The notes beneath the pieces are model-generated. The model was given only the letters and a program-made list of their open reading frames with translations. It made no database searches and was not told where the DNA came from. Positions 7,386 to 17,175 of a stretch of DNA of 64,000 nucleotides are shown here, in pieces. Source of the stretch: Sphingobacterium sp. UBA4616 (GTDB taxonomy: Bacteria; Bacteroidota; Bacteroidia; Sphingobacteriales; Sphingobacteriaceae); assembly GCA_002386525.1 (NCBI GenBank), contig DGIS01000013.1, positions 257,614 to 321,613 of the forward strand. Direction: 5' to 3'. Position 1 is the stretch's first letter. Each line of letters starts with the position of its first letter. The position numbers were made by a program, and so were the translations under genes.

Positions 7386-10300
7386 CTATTTGCTATGTGT
7401 GTCAATCCATTGGCGCGCATTGACAAATGCTTCAATCCAAGGAGAAACTTCATCTTGGCGTCCTTTCGGGTAATTTGCCCAATGCCATTGGAAAATCGAG
7501 CGTTCGATATGTGGCATAGTAGCCAAGTGGCGACCGGTTTTATCACAGATCATTGCGGTATTATAATCTGAACCATTTGGGTTGTGCGGATAGTGTTCAT
7601 ATCCATATTTTGCGACAATATTGTATTGGTCTTCAGCATATGGAAGGTTGAATTTTCCCTCACCATGTGAGATCCAGACACCCAAAGTACTTCCGGCTAA
7701 CGTCGATAACATCACAGAATTGTTCTCTTGCACTTTTACGGAAACGAAGTTTGACTCATGTTTTCCTGAAGTGTTGTGCAGCATTTTTCCATGTACTTCG
7801 TGCTCAGGATTGATCATTTCGAGTTCCATAAATAATTGGCAACCGTTGCATATACCAACAGAGAGTGTGTCTGGGCGAGCAAAGAAATCTGTTAGCGCTT
7901 TTTTCGCTTTCTCATTGTAGAGGAAGGCTCCGGCCCAGCCTTTTGCTGATCCAAGTACATCGGAGTTAGAGAAACCACCTACTGCACCGATAAACTGTAT
8001 ATCCTCCAATGTCTCCCGTCCAGTTATCAAATCTGTCATGTGGACATCCTTCACGTCAAAGCCGGCCAAAAACATGGCATTAGCCATTTCACGTTCTGAA
8101 TTCGAACCTTTTTCACGAAGAATGGCAGCTTTTGGACGTACCTTAGTACTGTCGATCACTGGTTTCTTACCATTGAATTGGCTTGGGAAAGAAAAAGTTA
8201 AAGGCTGGTTTTTATAGTTGTCAAAGCGTTGTTGTGCCGTTCCATTTTTAGATTGCTTTGAATCCAAAAGGAATGATGTCGTAAACCATACATCACGGGT
8301 CGCTGCGACATCAAAGCTAAAAGAAGCCTCTTGATTTTTAACTGTTACCGTATTTCCTTCGATCACCTGGCCAATTTTTACAGCATCAACACCTGCATCC
8401 TGCATACTGGCTTCGAAGGCCGCATCGTCTTTCGCTTGCAATACCAGTGCGATATTTTCATTAAAAAACGCTTTTACGGTATCCGATTCATTTAACGCCG
8501 AAAGGTCATAGTTGGCAGCAAGGTTGGTGTCAGCAAAGGTCATTTCCAATAAGGTGGTAATCAAGCCACCCGATCCGACGTCGTGACCAGCTTCGATCTG
8601 TCCTTCTTGAATTAATTGCTGTACGGTATTAAAAGCTGTTTTAAAATAAGCAGGATCCTGAATGGTCGGTACTTGAGTACCTAATTTATTGATGATTTGT
8701 GCAAATGACGAACCGCCTAATTTGAACTGATCTTTTGATAAGTTGATGTAATAGATCGATCCAGCCGTTTTATTCAGTACAGGTTCAACCACTTTGGTGA
8801 TATCCGTACAATTTCCGGCGGCAGAAATGATCAATGTGCCTGGAGCAATGACGTTTTCGCCGTTTGGATATTTTTGCTTCATGGACAAGGAATCTTTTCC
8901 CGTCGGGATATTAATTCCCAATGCGATGGCAAATTCCGAGCAGGCTTTAACAGCTTGGTATAAGCGGGCGTCTTCACCTTCATTATTGGCTGCCCACATC
9001 CAGTTGGCCGATAGGGAGATTCCTGCAAGGCCATTTTTGATCGGAGCAAATACAATATTGGAAAGCGATTCGGCAATAGCCGTTCGGCTTGCCGCAGCGG
9101 GATCCACTAAGGCAGCAATAGGGGAGTGACCTATTGTTGTCGCGATACCTTCTTTACCTTTATAGTCAAGTGCCATCACTCCGACGTTGTTCAACGGCAA
9201 TTGCAATGGACCAGCACATTGTTGTTTGGCAACACGGCCTCCAACACAACGGTCTACTTTATTGGTTAACCAATCTTTGGAAGCAACAGCTTCCAATTGC
9301 AATACTTGGTTTAAGTAGCTTGGAATGTTGGCTGCATCATAAGCAAGGTCAGCGTAGTTACGAACTACGGTTTTATCGCGCATAAAAGTTTTTGGCGATG
9401 AGCCAAAGAAATCTTCGAGCGCATAATCCATTGGTTTTTCACCCGTACTTTTTGATTCGAAAGTAAAGCGGTGGTCGCCAGTAACATCACCTACGGTGTA
9501 CATTGGTGCACGTTCGCGATCGGCAACACGTTTTAAGGTGTCAATATCATCTTTAGCGATCACAAGCCCCATACGTTCTTGCGATTCATTACCGATAATT
9601 TCTTTTGCGGATAGTGTCGGGTCGCCTACAGGAAGTGCATCCAGATCAATTAAACCGCCGGTCTCTTCAACAAGTTCAGATAAGCAGTTTAAGTGGCCAC
9701 CTGCACCATGATCGTGGATAGAGACAATGGGGTTATGATCAGACTCCACTAATCCACGAACAGCATTCGCTGCACGTTTTTGCATTTCGGGATTGGAACG
9801 CTGAATGGCATTGAGCTCAATTCCAGAACCAAATGCCCCTGTGTCTGCAGAAGATACAGCAGCTCCACCCATTCCGATGCGGTAATTTTCACCACCCAGG
9901 ATAACGACTTTATCACCGGTTTTCGGTGTATGTTTTTTCGCTTGATCCAGTTTTCCATAGCCAACTCCGCCGGCCTGCATAATGACTTTGTCGTAACCAA
10001 GTTTACGGCCATCCTCTTCATGCTCGAAGGTCAATACAGAACCCGTAATTAGGGGCTGACCAAACTTATTACCGAAGTCAGAAGCACCATTGGATGCTTT
10101 GATCAGGATGTCAACTGGGGTTTGGTACAACCATTGACGCTCTTGCATCGCATTTTCCCATGGACGCGTCTTGTTGAGTTCTTCTGCTGGCGCAGTTAAA
10201 GTTCCTGCCTGAAGATCCAATTTATTTTGTTCCAATCGCGAATAAGCAGTCATGTATACGGCTGTACCCGCCAATGGAATTGCACCTTGGCCGCCCGCCA

Positions 10301-11117
10301 TACGATCCCGGATTTCGCCACCCGATCCTGTTGCTGCACCAGAAAATGGCTCTACTGTAGTTGGGAAATTATGCGTTTCAGCTTTAACAGATAAAACCGA
10401 ATCAAAAGGTTTTTCTTCGTAAAAATCAGGTTTGTCGGCAGATTTAGGGGCAAATTGTGTCACACGTGGACCTTTAACAAAAGCAACGTTATCTTTATAC
10501 GCCGAAACAATCTCGTTGGGATTGGTCTCAGACGTCTTTTTGATCATTTTAAACAGGGAAGTCGGTTGTTCTTCGCCATCAATGATAAAGGTACCATTGA
10601 AAATCTTATGTCTACAGTGTTCTGAATTGGCTTGTGAAAAGGCGAATACTTCAGAATCTGTGAGCAAGCGACCTAACTTGGCCGAAAGTTGATTAAGGTA
10701 ATCAACCTCTTCTGCGTTGAGCGCTAGTCCTTCAGCTTTATTGTAGGCATCGATGTCTTCGATTTCCACTATCGGTTCTGGCGTGATGTTAACAGTATAC
10801 ATATCCTGCGTCAGCATGCTGAATTTTTGGGAAATCATTGGATCGAAGTCATTGAAATCTTCTGACACCGGCTGAAATTCTTCAATGCGAACAATGCCGT
10901 CAATACCCATGTTCTGTGTGATTTCTACAGCATTGGTACTCCAAGGAGTAACCATCGCAGCACGGGGTCCTACAAAGTAATGGTTAAGGTTTTGGTCGTC
11001 TAGTTTTTTGGCGTTGCCGAATAGCCAGTTGAGTTTAGTAATGTCTTCTTGTGATAAAGAGTTTACGCTTTGAACACCATATATAGTGTTCGATGGGTTC
11101 TCAAAGAAATGAATCAT
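7386..11117 (-). CDS. purL: Phosphoribosylformylglycinamidine synthase, single-chain
   Basis: Fourth step of purine synthesis: FGAR + glutamine + ATP gives FGAM. At 1243 aa this is the large form that fuses the synthetase and glutaminase into one polypeptide. Seen: VKAETHNFPTTVEPFSGAATG in the first half of the synthetase core; VSIHDHGAGGHLNCL; a second AIRS-like half with IPTGKDSLSMK; and a C-terminal glutaminase beginning KAAILREKGSNSEREMA, with nucleophile Cys in GICNGCQLF (about 1090) and the His/Glu pair in PHIERSIFQWHW (about 1208). It is complete and reads without frameshifts. It is divergent from pheT; a TAACTTTG -7 element lies upstream. Confidence 0.97.
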   Translation of the reverse strand: MIHFFENPSNTIYGVQSVNSLSQEDITKLNWLFGNAKKLDDQNLNHYFVGPRAAMVTPWSTNAVEITQNMGIDGIVRIEEFQPVSEDFNDFDPMISQKFSMLTQDMYTVNITPEPIVEIEDIDAYNKAEGLALNAEEVDYLNQLSAKLGRLLTDSEVFAFSQANSEHCRHKIFNGTFIIDGEEQPTSLFKMIKKTSETNPNEIVSAYKDNVAFVKGPRVTQFAPKSADKPDFYEEKPFDSVLSVKAETHNFPTTVEPFSGAATGSGGEIRDRMAGGQGAIPLAGTAVYMTAYSRLEQNKLDLQAGTLTAPAEELNKTRPWENAMQERQWLYQTPVDILIKASNGASDFGNKFGQPLITGSVLTFEHEEDGRKLGYDKVIMQAGGVGYGKLDQAKKHTPKTGDKVVILGGENYRIGMGGAAVSSADTGAFGSGIELNAIQRSNPEMQKRAANAVRGLVESDHNPIVSIHDHGAGGHLNCLSELVEETGGLIDLDALPVGDPTLSAKEIIGNESQERMGLVIAKDDIDTLKRVADRERAPMYTVGDVTGDHRFTFESKSTGEKPMDYALEDFFGSSPKTFMRDKTVVRNYADLAYDAANIPSYLNQVLQLEAVASKDWLTNKVDRCVGGRVAKQQCAGPLQLPLNNVGVMALDYKGKEGIATTIGHSPIAALVDPAAASRTAIAESLSNIVFAPIKNGLAGISLSANWMWAANNEGEDARLYQAVKACSEFAIALGINIPTGKDSLSMKQKYPNGENVIAPGTLIISAAGNCTDITKVVEPVLNKTAGSIYYINLSKDQFKLGGSSFAQIINKLGTQVPTIQDPAYFKTAFNTVQQLIQEGQIEAGHDVGSGGLITTLLEMTFADTNLAANYDLSALNESDTVKAFFNENIALVLQAKDDAAFEASMQDAGVDAVKIGQVIEGNTVTVKNQEASFSFDVAATRDVWFTTSFLLDSKQSKNGTAQQRFDNYKNQPLTFSFPSQFNGKKPVIDSTKVRPKAAILREKGSNSEREMANAMFLAGFDVKDVHMTDLITGRETLEDIQFIGAVGGFSNSDVLGSAKGWAGAFLYNEKAKKALTDFFARPDTLSVGICNGCQLFMELEMINPEHEVHGKMLHNTSGKHESNFVSVKVQENNSVMLSTLAGSTLGVWISHGEGKFNLPYAEDQYNIVAKYGYEHYPHNPNGSDYNTAMICDKTGRHLATMPHIERSIFQWHWANYPKGRQDEVSPWIEAFVNARQWIDTHSK

Positions 11118-11155
11118 TATAAATGTTTGTTTTGAACGTTCTTCAAATTAAAGCA

Positions 11156-11163
11156 CAAAGTTA
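11156..11163 (-). promoter_or_regulatory. Probable -7 element of the purL promoter
   Basis: TAACTTTG on the minus strand matches TAnnTTTG exactly, 38 nt before the purL ATG. No clear TTG is seen at the -33 distance. Confidence 0.55.
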
Positions 11164-11262
11164 CATATTATTTTGGTGGAAATGATTGAATTTTGATTAA
11201 AAAATAGGTGTATATTTCCCCTGTTACGTCGGGTTATAAATTCGTTTAACGGTAAATTGACG

Positions 11263-11293
11263 TTGGATATAAACGCAAATTTATCTAAGTTTG
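11263..11293 (+). promoter_or_regulatory. pheT promoter (Bacteroidota -33/-7 type)
   Basis: TTG (11263-11265), 20 nt, then TAagTTTG (11286-11293). Transcription would start near 11298, which excludes the upstream TTG codon at 11257 as the pheT start and supports ATG 11314. Confidence 0.8.
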
Positions 11294-11313
11294 TGGATCA
11301 AATCAAATTCGAG

Positions 11314-13710
11314 ATGAATATTTCATATAATTGGTTAAAACAACATGTTAATATAGATTCAACTCCGGAAGAACTCTCTTTAATCTTGACAAATACAGGA
11401 TTGGAAGTAGAGGCTTTGGACGTTGTACAGAGTATCCCCGGTGGATTAGATGGCTTGGTGGTTGGTGAAGTGAAAACTTGTGAACAGCATCCTAACGCAG
11501 ATAAATTGCGCGTAACTACGGTTGATGTCGGTGGGCCGGACTTGTTGCACATTGTGTGTGGCGCTCCAAACTGCCGTACAGGCTTGAAAGTTATTGTTGC
11601 GACGGTAGGTACTACGTGTCATCCATTGACAGGGGAGCCTTTTAAAATAACTAAATCCAAAATTCGTGGCGAAGTTTCCGAAGGTATGTTGTGCGGGGAA
11701 GATGAAATTGGTTTAGGTACATCCCATGCAGGAATTGTGGAGTTGCCGGCTGAAGTGGCTGTAGGAACTTTGGTGAAAGAACACTTCAATGTTCAGGATG
11801 ATTACCGTTACGAAATTGGTTTAACACCAAATCGTGCAGACGCAGCTTCGCATTTGGGGGTTGCCAGGGACATTGCTGCACATTTCCGTACGCAAGTTTT
11901 AAAGGCAGATGTTTCTGCATTCGAGGCCGGAGAGGCTGAGGGAACGACAGTCGTCGTGGCAGATGCGCAGGCCTGCCCGCGTTACAGCGGTATTAATATT
12001 ACTGGTGTTCGCGTTGGCGAATCTCCAGATTGGTTGAAAGAGAAATTAAACGTGATTGGTGTACGTCCGATCAATACTATCGTCGACGTAACGAATTATA
12101 TCCTGCACGACTTAGGGCAGCCACTTCACGCTTTTGATGCCGATAAAATTGCAGGGAATAAAGTTCTTGTTCGCCAGGCGACGGAAGGTGAAAAATTTGT
12201 TACGCTTGACGGTGTTGAACGGATCTTATCTGCTGAGGATTTAGTGATCGCGGATACGGAAAAACCGATGTGTATTGCCGGTGTTTTTGGCGGCGCATAT
12301 TCGGGTGTGAGTGCAGAAACAACGACTATATTTTTGGAGTCTGCATATTTCAATGCTGTTTCTGTACGGAAGACCGCTAAAAGGCATGGCCTAAAGACAG
12401 ATTCGTCGTTCCGTTTCGAACGCGGTACTGATCCGAATATTACGGTTGAGGCGTTGAAACGTGCGGCATTATTGATTCAGGAAATCGCGGGTGGAACAAT
12501 TTCATCGACGCTCAAAGATGAGTACCCCGTCGAGATCAAACCGTTTTCGTTCCACGTCAGCTATGCAAACGTGATTCGTTTGATCGGACAGGAGATTCCA
12601 ACGCAAGAAATTAAATCCATTATTGTTGCACTTGGCATTGAGGTAGCTGCTGAAACGGAAGAGGGCCTTGATGTGCTGGTACCTGCTTATCGTGTTGACG
12701 TAACACGTGAAGTGGATGTTGTCGAAGAGGTATTACGGATTTATGGCTATAATAATATTGCGTTGAAGTCGCAAATTAAGGCCTCTTTGAATACGGTTGA
12801 AAAGCCGGATAAGGAAGTTGTCTTAAATCAATTGGCCGATCTGCTCATCGCCAATGGATTTCGTGAGATTCTATCTAATTCATTGACGAAGCTAGATTAT
12901 GTTGATGATAGCGATACAGCGGTTAAGTTGTATAATCCATTGAGTTCGGATTTGGACACGATGCGTCAAAATATGGTTTTTTCGATGTTGAATGCGATTG
13001 AATATAACCAGAAGCGCAGAAATTTTGATCTAAAATTCTTTGAGTTCGGTAAGACCTATGCATTGGATGGTGAAGGTTATAAAGAAACACAGCACCTTGT
13101 TTTTGCGATGGCAGGCAAAAATGAGCCAGAGCAATGGAATAGCAAGAAAGATGCGGTCAATTTCTATCATCTCAAAGCAGCCGTAGATACCCTTGTCAAA
13201 CGGCTGAAAATAGAAGGTGTTCAAATACAAGATACATCGAGTGCGCATTTTGCGTATGGCTTAAACTATATGAAAGGCCAGAAATGTCTGGTTTCTTTTG
13301 GTGCGGTAGCCCAGCGCGATTTGAAAAAAGCCGATGTAGAGGGGCAGGTGTTCTTTGCTGACTTTGATTGGGATGTTTTAATGAAAATAATCCGTAAAAA
13401 TAGTATTCAATATAAGGAAGTTTCTAAATTCCCTGCTGTACGTCGAGATTTGTCACTTTTGATTGATGAGAATGTGAGTTTTGATAAGCTACAATTTGTT
13501 GCTCAGAAGACCGAACGCAAGCTTTTAAAGCATGTAAATGTGTTTGATGTGTATAAAGGTGACAAAATTCCGGAAGGGAAAAAGTCTTATGCTCTGAGCT
13601 TTATCTTACAGGATGAAGAAAAAACACTCAATGATAAGCAAATTGATGCGATAGTTCAAAAATTAATTGTTAATTTTGAGAAGGAACTAGGCGCGGAAGT
13701 GCGTGGTTAA
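11314..13710 (+). CDS. pheT: Phenylalanine--tRNA ligase beta subunit
   Basis: Beta chain (798 aa) of the alpha2/beta2 enzyme that charges tRNA-Phe. It begins MNISYNWLKQHV as usual. It has the OB-fold tRNA-binding domain (about 40-155: GEVKTCEQHPNADKLRV), the B3/B4 editing region, the B5 domain, a synthetase-like core (TLKDEYPVEI onward), and the C-terminal anticodon-binding FDX-ACB domain (KFPAVRRDLSLLIDE). The frame is open upstream to a TTG at 11257, but that lies before the promoter's predicted start site. The alpha subunit gene pheS is not in the window. Small coiled-coil, zapA and 6S RNA genes follow. Confidence 0.96.
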   Translation: MNISYNWLKQHVNIDSTPEELSLILTNTGLEVEALDVVQSIPGGLDGLVVGEVKTCEQHPNADKLRVTTVDVGGPDLLHIVCGAPNCRTGLKVIVATVGTTCHPLTGEPFKITKSKIRGEVSEGMLCGEDEIGLGTSHAGIVELPAEVAVGTLVKEHFNVQDDYRYEIGLTPNRADAASHLGVARDIAAHFRTQVLKADVSAFEAGEAEGTTVVVADAQACPRYSGINITGVRVGESPDWLKEKLNVIGVRPINTIVDVTNYILHDLGQPLHAFDADKIAGNKVLVRQATEGEKFVTLDGVERILSAEDLVIADTEKPMCIAGVFGGAYSGVSAETTTIFLESAYFNAVSVRKTAKRHGLKTDSSFRFERGTDPNITVEALKRAALLIQEIAGGTISSTLKDEYPVEIKPFSFHVSYANVIRLIGQEIPTQEIKSIIVALGIEVAAETEEGLDVLVPAYRVDVTREVDVVEEVLRIYGYNNIALKSQIKASLNTVEKPDKEVVLNQLADLLIANGFREILSNSLTKLDYVDDSDTAVKLYNPLSSDLDTMRQNMVFSMLNAIEYNQKRRNFDLKFFEFGKTYALDGEGYKETQHLVFAMAGKNEPEQWNSKKDAVNFYHLKAAVDTLVKRLKIEGVQIQDTSSAHFAYGLNYMKGQKCLVSFGAVAQRDLKKADVEGQVFFADFDWDVLMKIIRKNSIQYKEVSKFPAVRRDLSLLIDENVSFDKLQFVAQKTERKLLKHVNVFDVYKGDKIPEGKKSYALSFILQDEEKTLNDKQIDAIVQKLIVNFEKELGAEVRG

Positions 13711-13750
13711 TGCGAGATACAACATTAATTGGTAATATTCAATTTATAAT

Positions 13751-14056
13751 ATGGCAACATTGTCTTCACAAATGAATCTGATCGTTGAGAAAACGAAAAA
13801 TTTAATTCAATTGTGCGAAGTCTTGCAAGAAGAAAATGATTTGCTTAAATTAGAGGTACAATCTTTAAAAGTAGCTTTCGATGCGAGCAACGATAAGAGC
13901 AAGCAGTTGGAAGAGAAGGTTAAAGCACTGGCAGTGGCCCGTACTTTAGATTCAGAAACGGATAAAGATGCAATTAATGAAAAAATACTTGACACAAAAC
14001 AAAAAATTAACGATTTTGTGCGGGAAATAGACAAGTGTATTAGTTTGCTGAAGTAG
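13751..14056 (+). CDS. Small coiled-coil protein upstream of zapA
   Basis: A 101-aa, almost entirely helical protein with heptad-like spacing and many Lys/Glu. There is no signal peptide. It sits 40 nt after pheT and 58 nt before zapA in the same direction, an order I believe is usual in this lineage. It may be a ZapB-like or division-linked coiled coil, but no signature motif proves this; function is inferred only from its neighbour. Confidence 0.7.
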   Translation: MATLSSQMNLIVEKTKNLIQLCEVLQEENDLLKLEVQSLKVAFDASNDKSKQLEEKVKALAVARTLDSETDKDAINEKILDTKQKINDFVREIDKCISLLK

Positions 14057-14114
14057 TAAGGATACGTGAAGTCGGATTCATTCAAACGAATACAACGTTA
14101 AAAAGCTCAAAGAA

Positions 14115-14405
14115 ATGGGAGAGATTTCCATAAAAATAAATATCGCAGATCGTGTTTACCCGCTTCGTGTGGAGAGCGCGGAAGAGGAAGTAATTCGACA
14201 TGCTGCGAAATTGATAAATGAAAAAGTAAAGGAATTGCAGGAAAACTATACTGTGCGAGATAAGCAGGATTTGTTGTCCATGTGTGTATTGCAATTTGCG
14301 ACGCGTATGCTCAATGCCGAGCGACAGTCCCAAAATCACGAAGTGGGTTTGGAAAATTCAGTACAGGAACTTGATCAGTTGTTGACGGATTTCTTTAAAA
14401 AATAA
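14115..14405 (+). CDS. zapA: Cell division protein ZapA
   Basis: A 96-aa protein that cross-links FtsZ filaments at the division ring. Seen: N-terminal beta-strand segment ISIKINIADRVYPLRV, then AEEEVIRHAAKLINEKV, then a long C-terminal coiled-coil helix. Length and pattern match short ZapA proteins. The presumed 6S RNA gene begins about 40 nt downstream, the same zapA-ssrS adjacency known in Proteobacteria. Confidence 0.88.
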   Translation: MGEISIKINIADRVYPLRVESAEEEVIRHAAKLINEKVKELQENYTVRDKQDLLSMCVLQFATRMLNAERQSQNHEVGLENSVQELDQLLTDFFKK

Positions 14406-14442
14406 ATTTACGTTCTTTATATTTAGAGCTTAAACGACGAAT

Positions 14443-14619
14443 TTGCCGCAATTAAATTCGGGTTGTCACTATTTTAAACTTAACGCTTCAATATTACAGG
14501 CGCAAAAAGATATAGGCCATTTTGCGAAAGCCATCTGGGTCACAATCTAAGCCTAATTATGTAATCTCGAAGTTTAATAATACATGATACCTGTTTAAAT
14601 TTAATTGCGGTTTTTTTTT
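14443..14619 (+). ncRNA. ssrS: 6S RNA (candidate)
   Basis: The gap between zapA and rny folds into one long rod. A perfect 13-bp closing stem joins 14446-14458 (ccgcaattaaatt) to 14598-14610. An open bubble of 15 nt (5' side) and 20 nt (3' side) follows. Inside it are stems 14474-14481/14570-14577 (ttaaactt/aagtttaa), 14493-14498/14560-14565 (attaca/tgtaat) and 14501-14507/14520-14526 (cgcaaaa/ttttgcg). A run of nine T directly after the closing stem would end transcription. The size (about 175 nt), rod shape, central bubble and position after zapA are all those of 6S RNA, which mimics an open promoter and sequesters RNA polymerase. The exact 5' end is not determined. Confidence 0.75.
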
Positions 14620-14772
14620 GTCATGAAATCCTCCGGAGCGCATGGAGCTCGTAGTCTATTGGCTACATCAACCTTACGGATTGAAAAGGGCAATTGATGA
14701 TTTTAGGAGAATTGAAACACAAATTAGGATATAATTAATAAAAACAAACATAAATAATACAATTATACATAC
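14620..14772 (+). other. Upstream region of rny
   Basis: These 153 nt between the 6S T-run and the rny start are increasingly AT-rich towards rny and probably hold its promoter and leader. A 24-codon open frame (14622-14696) begins just after the T-run but has no recognisable coding character. A short hairpin gtag/ctac lies near 14650. No clear TAnnTTTG element was found. Confidence 0.4.
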
Positions 14773-16326
14773 ATGGACATCGCAATTTATAGCATAATTT
14801 CTCTGATTGTTGGTGTTGTTATAGGTCGTTATCTATTGGTTCTGTTGTTTAAAAAACAAGAACAGGAAGCCAAAGATAAGGTAAATAGCATACTGAAAGA
14901 TGCAGAGCAGGAAGGGGAACTCATCAAAAAGAAACGCCTGTTGGAGGCTAAAGAGAAGTTCCTTCAATTAAAATCTGAACATGAAAAGGAAGTCAACCAA
15001 CGTAACAATGCCATCAACCAAAAGGAAAATACGTTGAGACAAAAAGAGCAGTCAATTAACCAAAAACTGGAAAACATCAACCGCGATAAGCAAGAGGTGG
15101 ATACAAAGAAAAAGCAATTGGATAAGTTGGTTGAGTTGAATGAAAAGAAATCCGAAGAAGTAGAGTCCTTAAAATTACAACAGATTAAGCAACTGGAGAG
15201 CATCGCTGGCGTAACTGCCGACGAAGCAAGAAATCAATTGGTAGATTCTTTACGTGAAGAAGCACGTTCACAAGCAATGATTCAAATCAAGGATATAGTG
15301 GATGAGGCAAAACTGACGGCGACTAAAGAGGCTAAAAAGGTTGTAATCCAAACGATCCAACGGACCGCTACTGAATCGGCAATCGAAAATACCGTTTCAA
15401 TTTTCAATATCGAAAACGACGAAATCAAAGGCCGTATTATTGGTCGCGAGGGGCGTAATATTCGTGCGCTGGAAGCTGCAACAGGAGTTGAAATCATCGT
15501 AGATGATACCCCCGAAGCCATTATCCTCTCTGGTTTTGATCCGGTACGCCGCGAAATTGCGCGTCTGGCTTTACACCGTTTGGTAACCGACGGTCGTATT
15601 CACCCAGCCCGAATTGAAGAAGTGGTCGCAAAAACACGGACACAAATTGAAGATGAGATCGTCGAAATTGGCGAACGTACAGCGATTGATTTGGGAATAC
15701 ATGGTTTGCACCCCGAATTGATCCGTATGGTAGGACGTATGCGTTACCGTTCGTCTTACGGACAGAATCTTTTACAACACTCTCGTGAAGTGGCTAATTT
15801 TGCGGCAACAATGGCTGCAGAGCTTGGACTGAATGTTAAGCACGCAAAGCGCGCAGGTTTACTGCATGATATCGGTAAAGTGCCTGATGATAATCCTGAG
15901 TTGCCACACGCTATTTTGGGGATGCAACTTGCTGAGAAATACAAAGAACATCCTGATGTATGTAATGCCATCGGCGCTCACCACGATGAAATCGAAATGA
16001 CCGCCTTAATATCTCCGATCGTTCAGGCCTGTGATGCGATTTCTGGGGCACGCCCGGGTGCACGCCGCGAGGTGGTAGAAAGCTATATTAAGCGGCTGAA
16101 AGAGCTGGAAGATCTGGCGCTATCTTACCCTGGTGTTGAAAAAACTTTTGCGATACAAGCTGGACGTGAGCTTCGTGTGATCGTGGAAAGTGAGAGAGTA
16201 TCTGATGCGCAATCGGAAATATTGGCAGCGGATATTTCCAACCGTATCCAAACGGAAATGACTTATCCGGGACAAATTAAAGTAACTGTTATCCGCGAGA
16301 CGAGATCGGTGTCTTACGCAAAATAG
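14773..16326 (+). CDS. rny: Ribonuclease Y
   Basis: Membrane-anchored endoribonuclease that starts mRNA decay. It has 517 aa: an N-terminal transmembrane helix (about 3-25), a long charged coiled coil (about 28-190), a KH domain with [15 protein letters not shown], and an HD domain with LLHDIGK and AIGAHHDE that carries the metal-binding His/Asp. The C-terminal end ETRSVSYAK is typical. Length and order match the family exactly. It ends at a shared terminator facing the HAD phosphatase gene. Confidence 0.96.
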   Translation: MDIAIYSIISLIVGVVIGRYLLVLLFKKQEQEAKDKVNSILKDAEQEGELIKKKRLLEAKEKFLQLKSEHEKEVNQRNNAINQKENTLRQKEQSINQKLENINRDKQEVDTKKKQLDKLVELNEKKSEEVESLKLQQIKQLESIAGVTADEARNQLVDSLREEARSQAMIQIKDIVDEAKLTATKEAKKVVIQTIQRTATESAIENTVSIFNIENDEIKGRIIGREGRNIRALEAATGVEIIVDDTPEAIILSGFDPVRREIARLALHRLVTDGRIHPARIEEVVAKTRTQIEDEIVEIGERTAIDLGIHGLHPELIRMVGRMRYRSSYGQNLLQHSREVANFAATMAAELGLNVKHAKRAGLLHDIGKVPDDNPELPHAILGMQLAEKYKEHPDVCNAIGAHHDEIEMTALISPIVQACDAISGARPGARREVVESYIKRLKELEDLALSYPGVEKTFAIQAGRELRVIVESERVSDAQSEILAADISNRIQTEMTYPGQIKVTVIRETRSVSYAK

Positions 16327-16348
16327 ACCAGTCAAGCGCAACACGAAT

Positions 16349-16382
16349 AAAAAAGCTCCAATCTGCTGATTGGAGCTTTTTT
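16349..16382. terminator. Bidirectional terminator between rny and the HAD gene
   Basis: A 15-bp stem (aaaaaagctccaatc / gattggagctttttt) with a 4-nt loop has A and T tracts on the two sides; it serves both converging genes. Confidence 0.93.
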
Positions 16383-16383
16383 A

Positions 16384-17034
16384 TTATCCGAAAAATTCAA
16401 TTAAATCTGTTATGCTATGCAACAAGTAGGCGGGCGACTCCTGTTCGAGTTCCATCCGGCTACCATATCCATACAGCACTCCGATCGCATCCATTCCCGT
16501 CTCACGGGCGCCAATCAGGTCATGTTTACGATCGCCGATCATGATGCAGTGCTGGGGATTGGAAAGCGCACTGTTTTCCATCACATATTGTATGACGCTT
16601 GTCTTTGTCGGTCTGGAATCATCCAAAGCACTTCCGCCTGCAAAATCAAAATATTGATCGATTGCAAAATGACTCAATATTTTTCGGGCGAATATTTCAG
16701 GTTTCGATGTGGCTAGGTAGACGTGGTAATCTTTTGATTTTAGCTGTTCCAAAAGTTCGGGTATCCGATCAAACAATATATTCTCATATAATCCTATTGT
16801 TGAAAAGCGTTCCCGATATTTGTCGACACAGCTGATCGCTTCGTTTTCCTCAAACCCAAAAGTATGCATAAAGGAATCTTTAAGCGGCGGGCCGATCAAC
16901 GGTTTGAGACTGTTGAGGTCTGCTGTCTGGATTCCTTTCGATTCCAGCGCATAAGCAATACATTTGGTGATACCTTCTGCGGGGTCGGTGAGTGTTCCGT
17001 CAAGATCGAATAAGATATGTTTGTAAGACTTCAT
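16384..17034 (-). CDS. HAD-superfamily hydrolase, phosphoglycolate phosphatase-like
   Basis: A 216-aa haloacid-dehalogenase phosphatase. Motif I is FDLDGTLTDPAEG with the nucleophilic and acid/base Asp, motif II is LATSKPE, motif III Lys lies near RPTKTS, and motif IV is MIGDRKHDLIGA. The helical cap between motifs I and II is that of the PGP/PpaX subfamily. The substrate is not certain; phosphoglycolate or pyrophosphate are family options. Its stop codon lies within a few bases of the shared terminator with rny. Confidence 0.85.
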   Translation of the reverse strand: MKSYKHILFDLDGTLTDPAEGITKCIAYALESKGIQTADLNSLKPLIGPPLKDSFMHTFGFEENEAISCVDKYRERFSTIGLYENILFDRIPELLEQLKSKDYHVYLATSKPEIFARKILSHFAIDQYFDFAGGSALDDSRPTKTSVIQYVMENSALSNPQHCIMIGDRKHDLIGARETGMDAIGVLYGYGSRMELEQESPAYLLHSITDLIEFFG

Positions 17035-17163
17035 ACTGCAATATTACGGAATAGTATAGGAGTAAGCGAGTCTGTAGGGCACGAAAGTATTTAATGACTT
17101 ATGGCAGACCTAAAAATAGCGAATATTATTAGTGTACAGGGGTAAGGCATGCGCAATATTTGT

Positions 17164-17171
17164 TAAATTTG
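17164..17171 (+). promoter_or_regulatory. -7 element giving a near-leaderless transcript
   Basis: TAaaTTTG matches the -7 consensus and ends only 4 nt before the ATG at 17176, so the predicted start site falls at or next to the start codon. No convincing -33 TTG was found. Confidence 0.5.
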
Positions 17172-17175
17172 CCAA

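Noticed and set aside
8794..9129. Open frames of 60-110 codons on the plus strand inside purL
   Set aside because: They are antisense shadows of a strongly conserved gene.
11257..11313. TTG start adding 19 residues to PheT
   Set aside because: The promoter -7 box lies inside this stretch; PheT families begin at MNISYNWL.
14622..14696. 24-codon frame after the 6S T-run
   Set aside because: No conserved features; more likely part of the rny leader.
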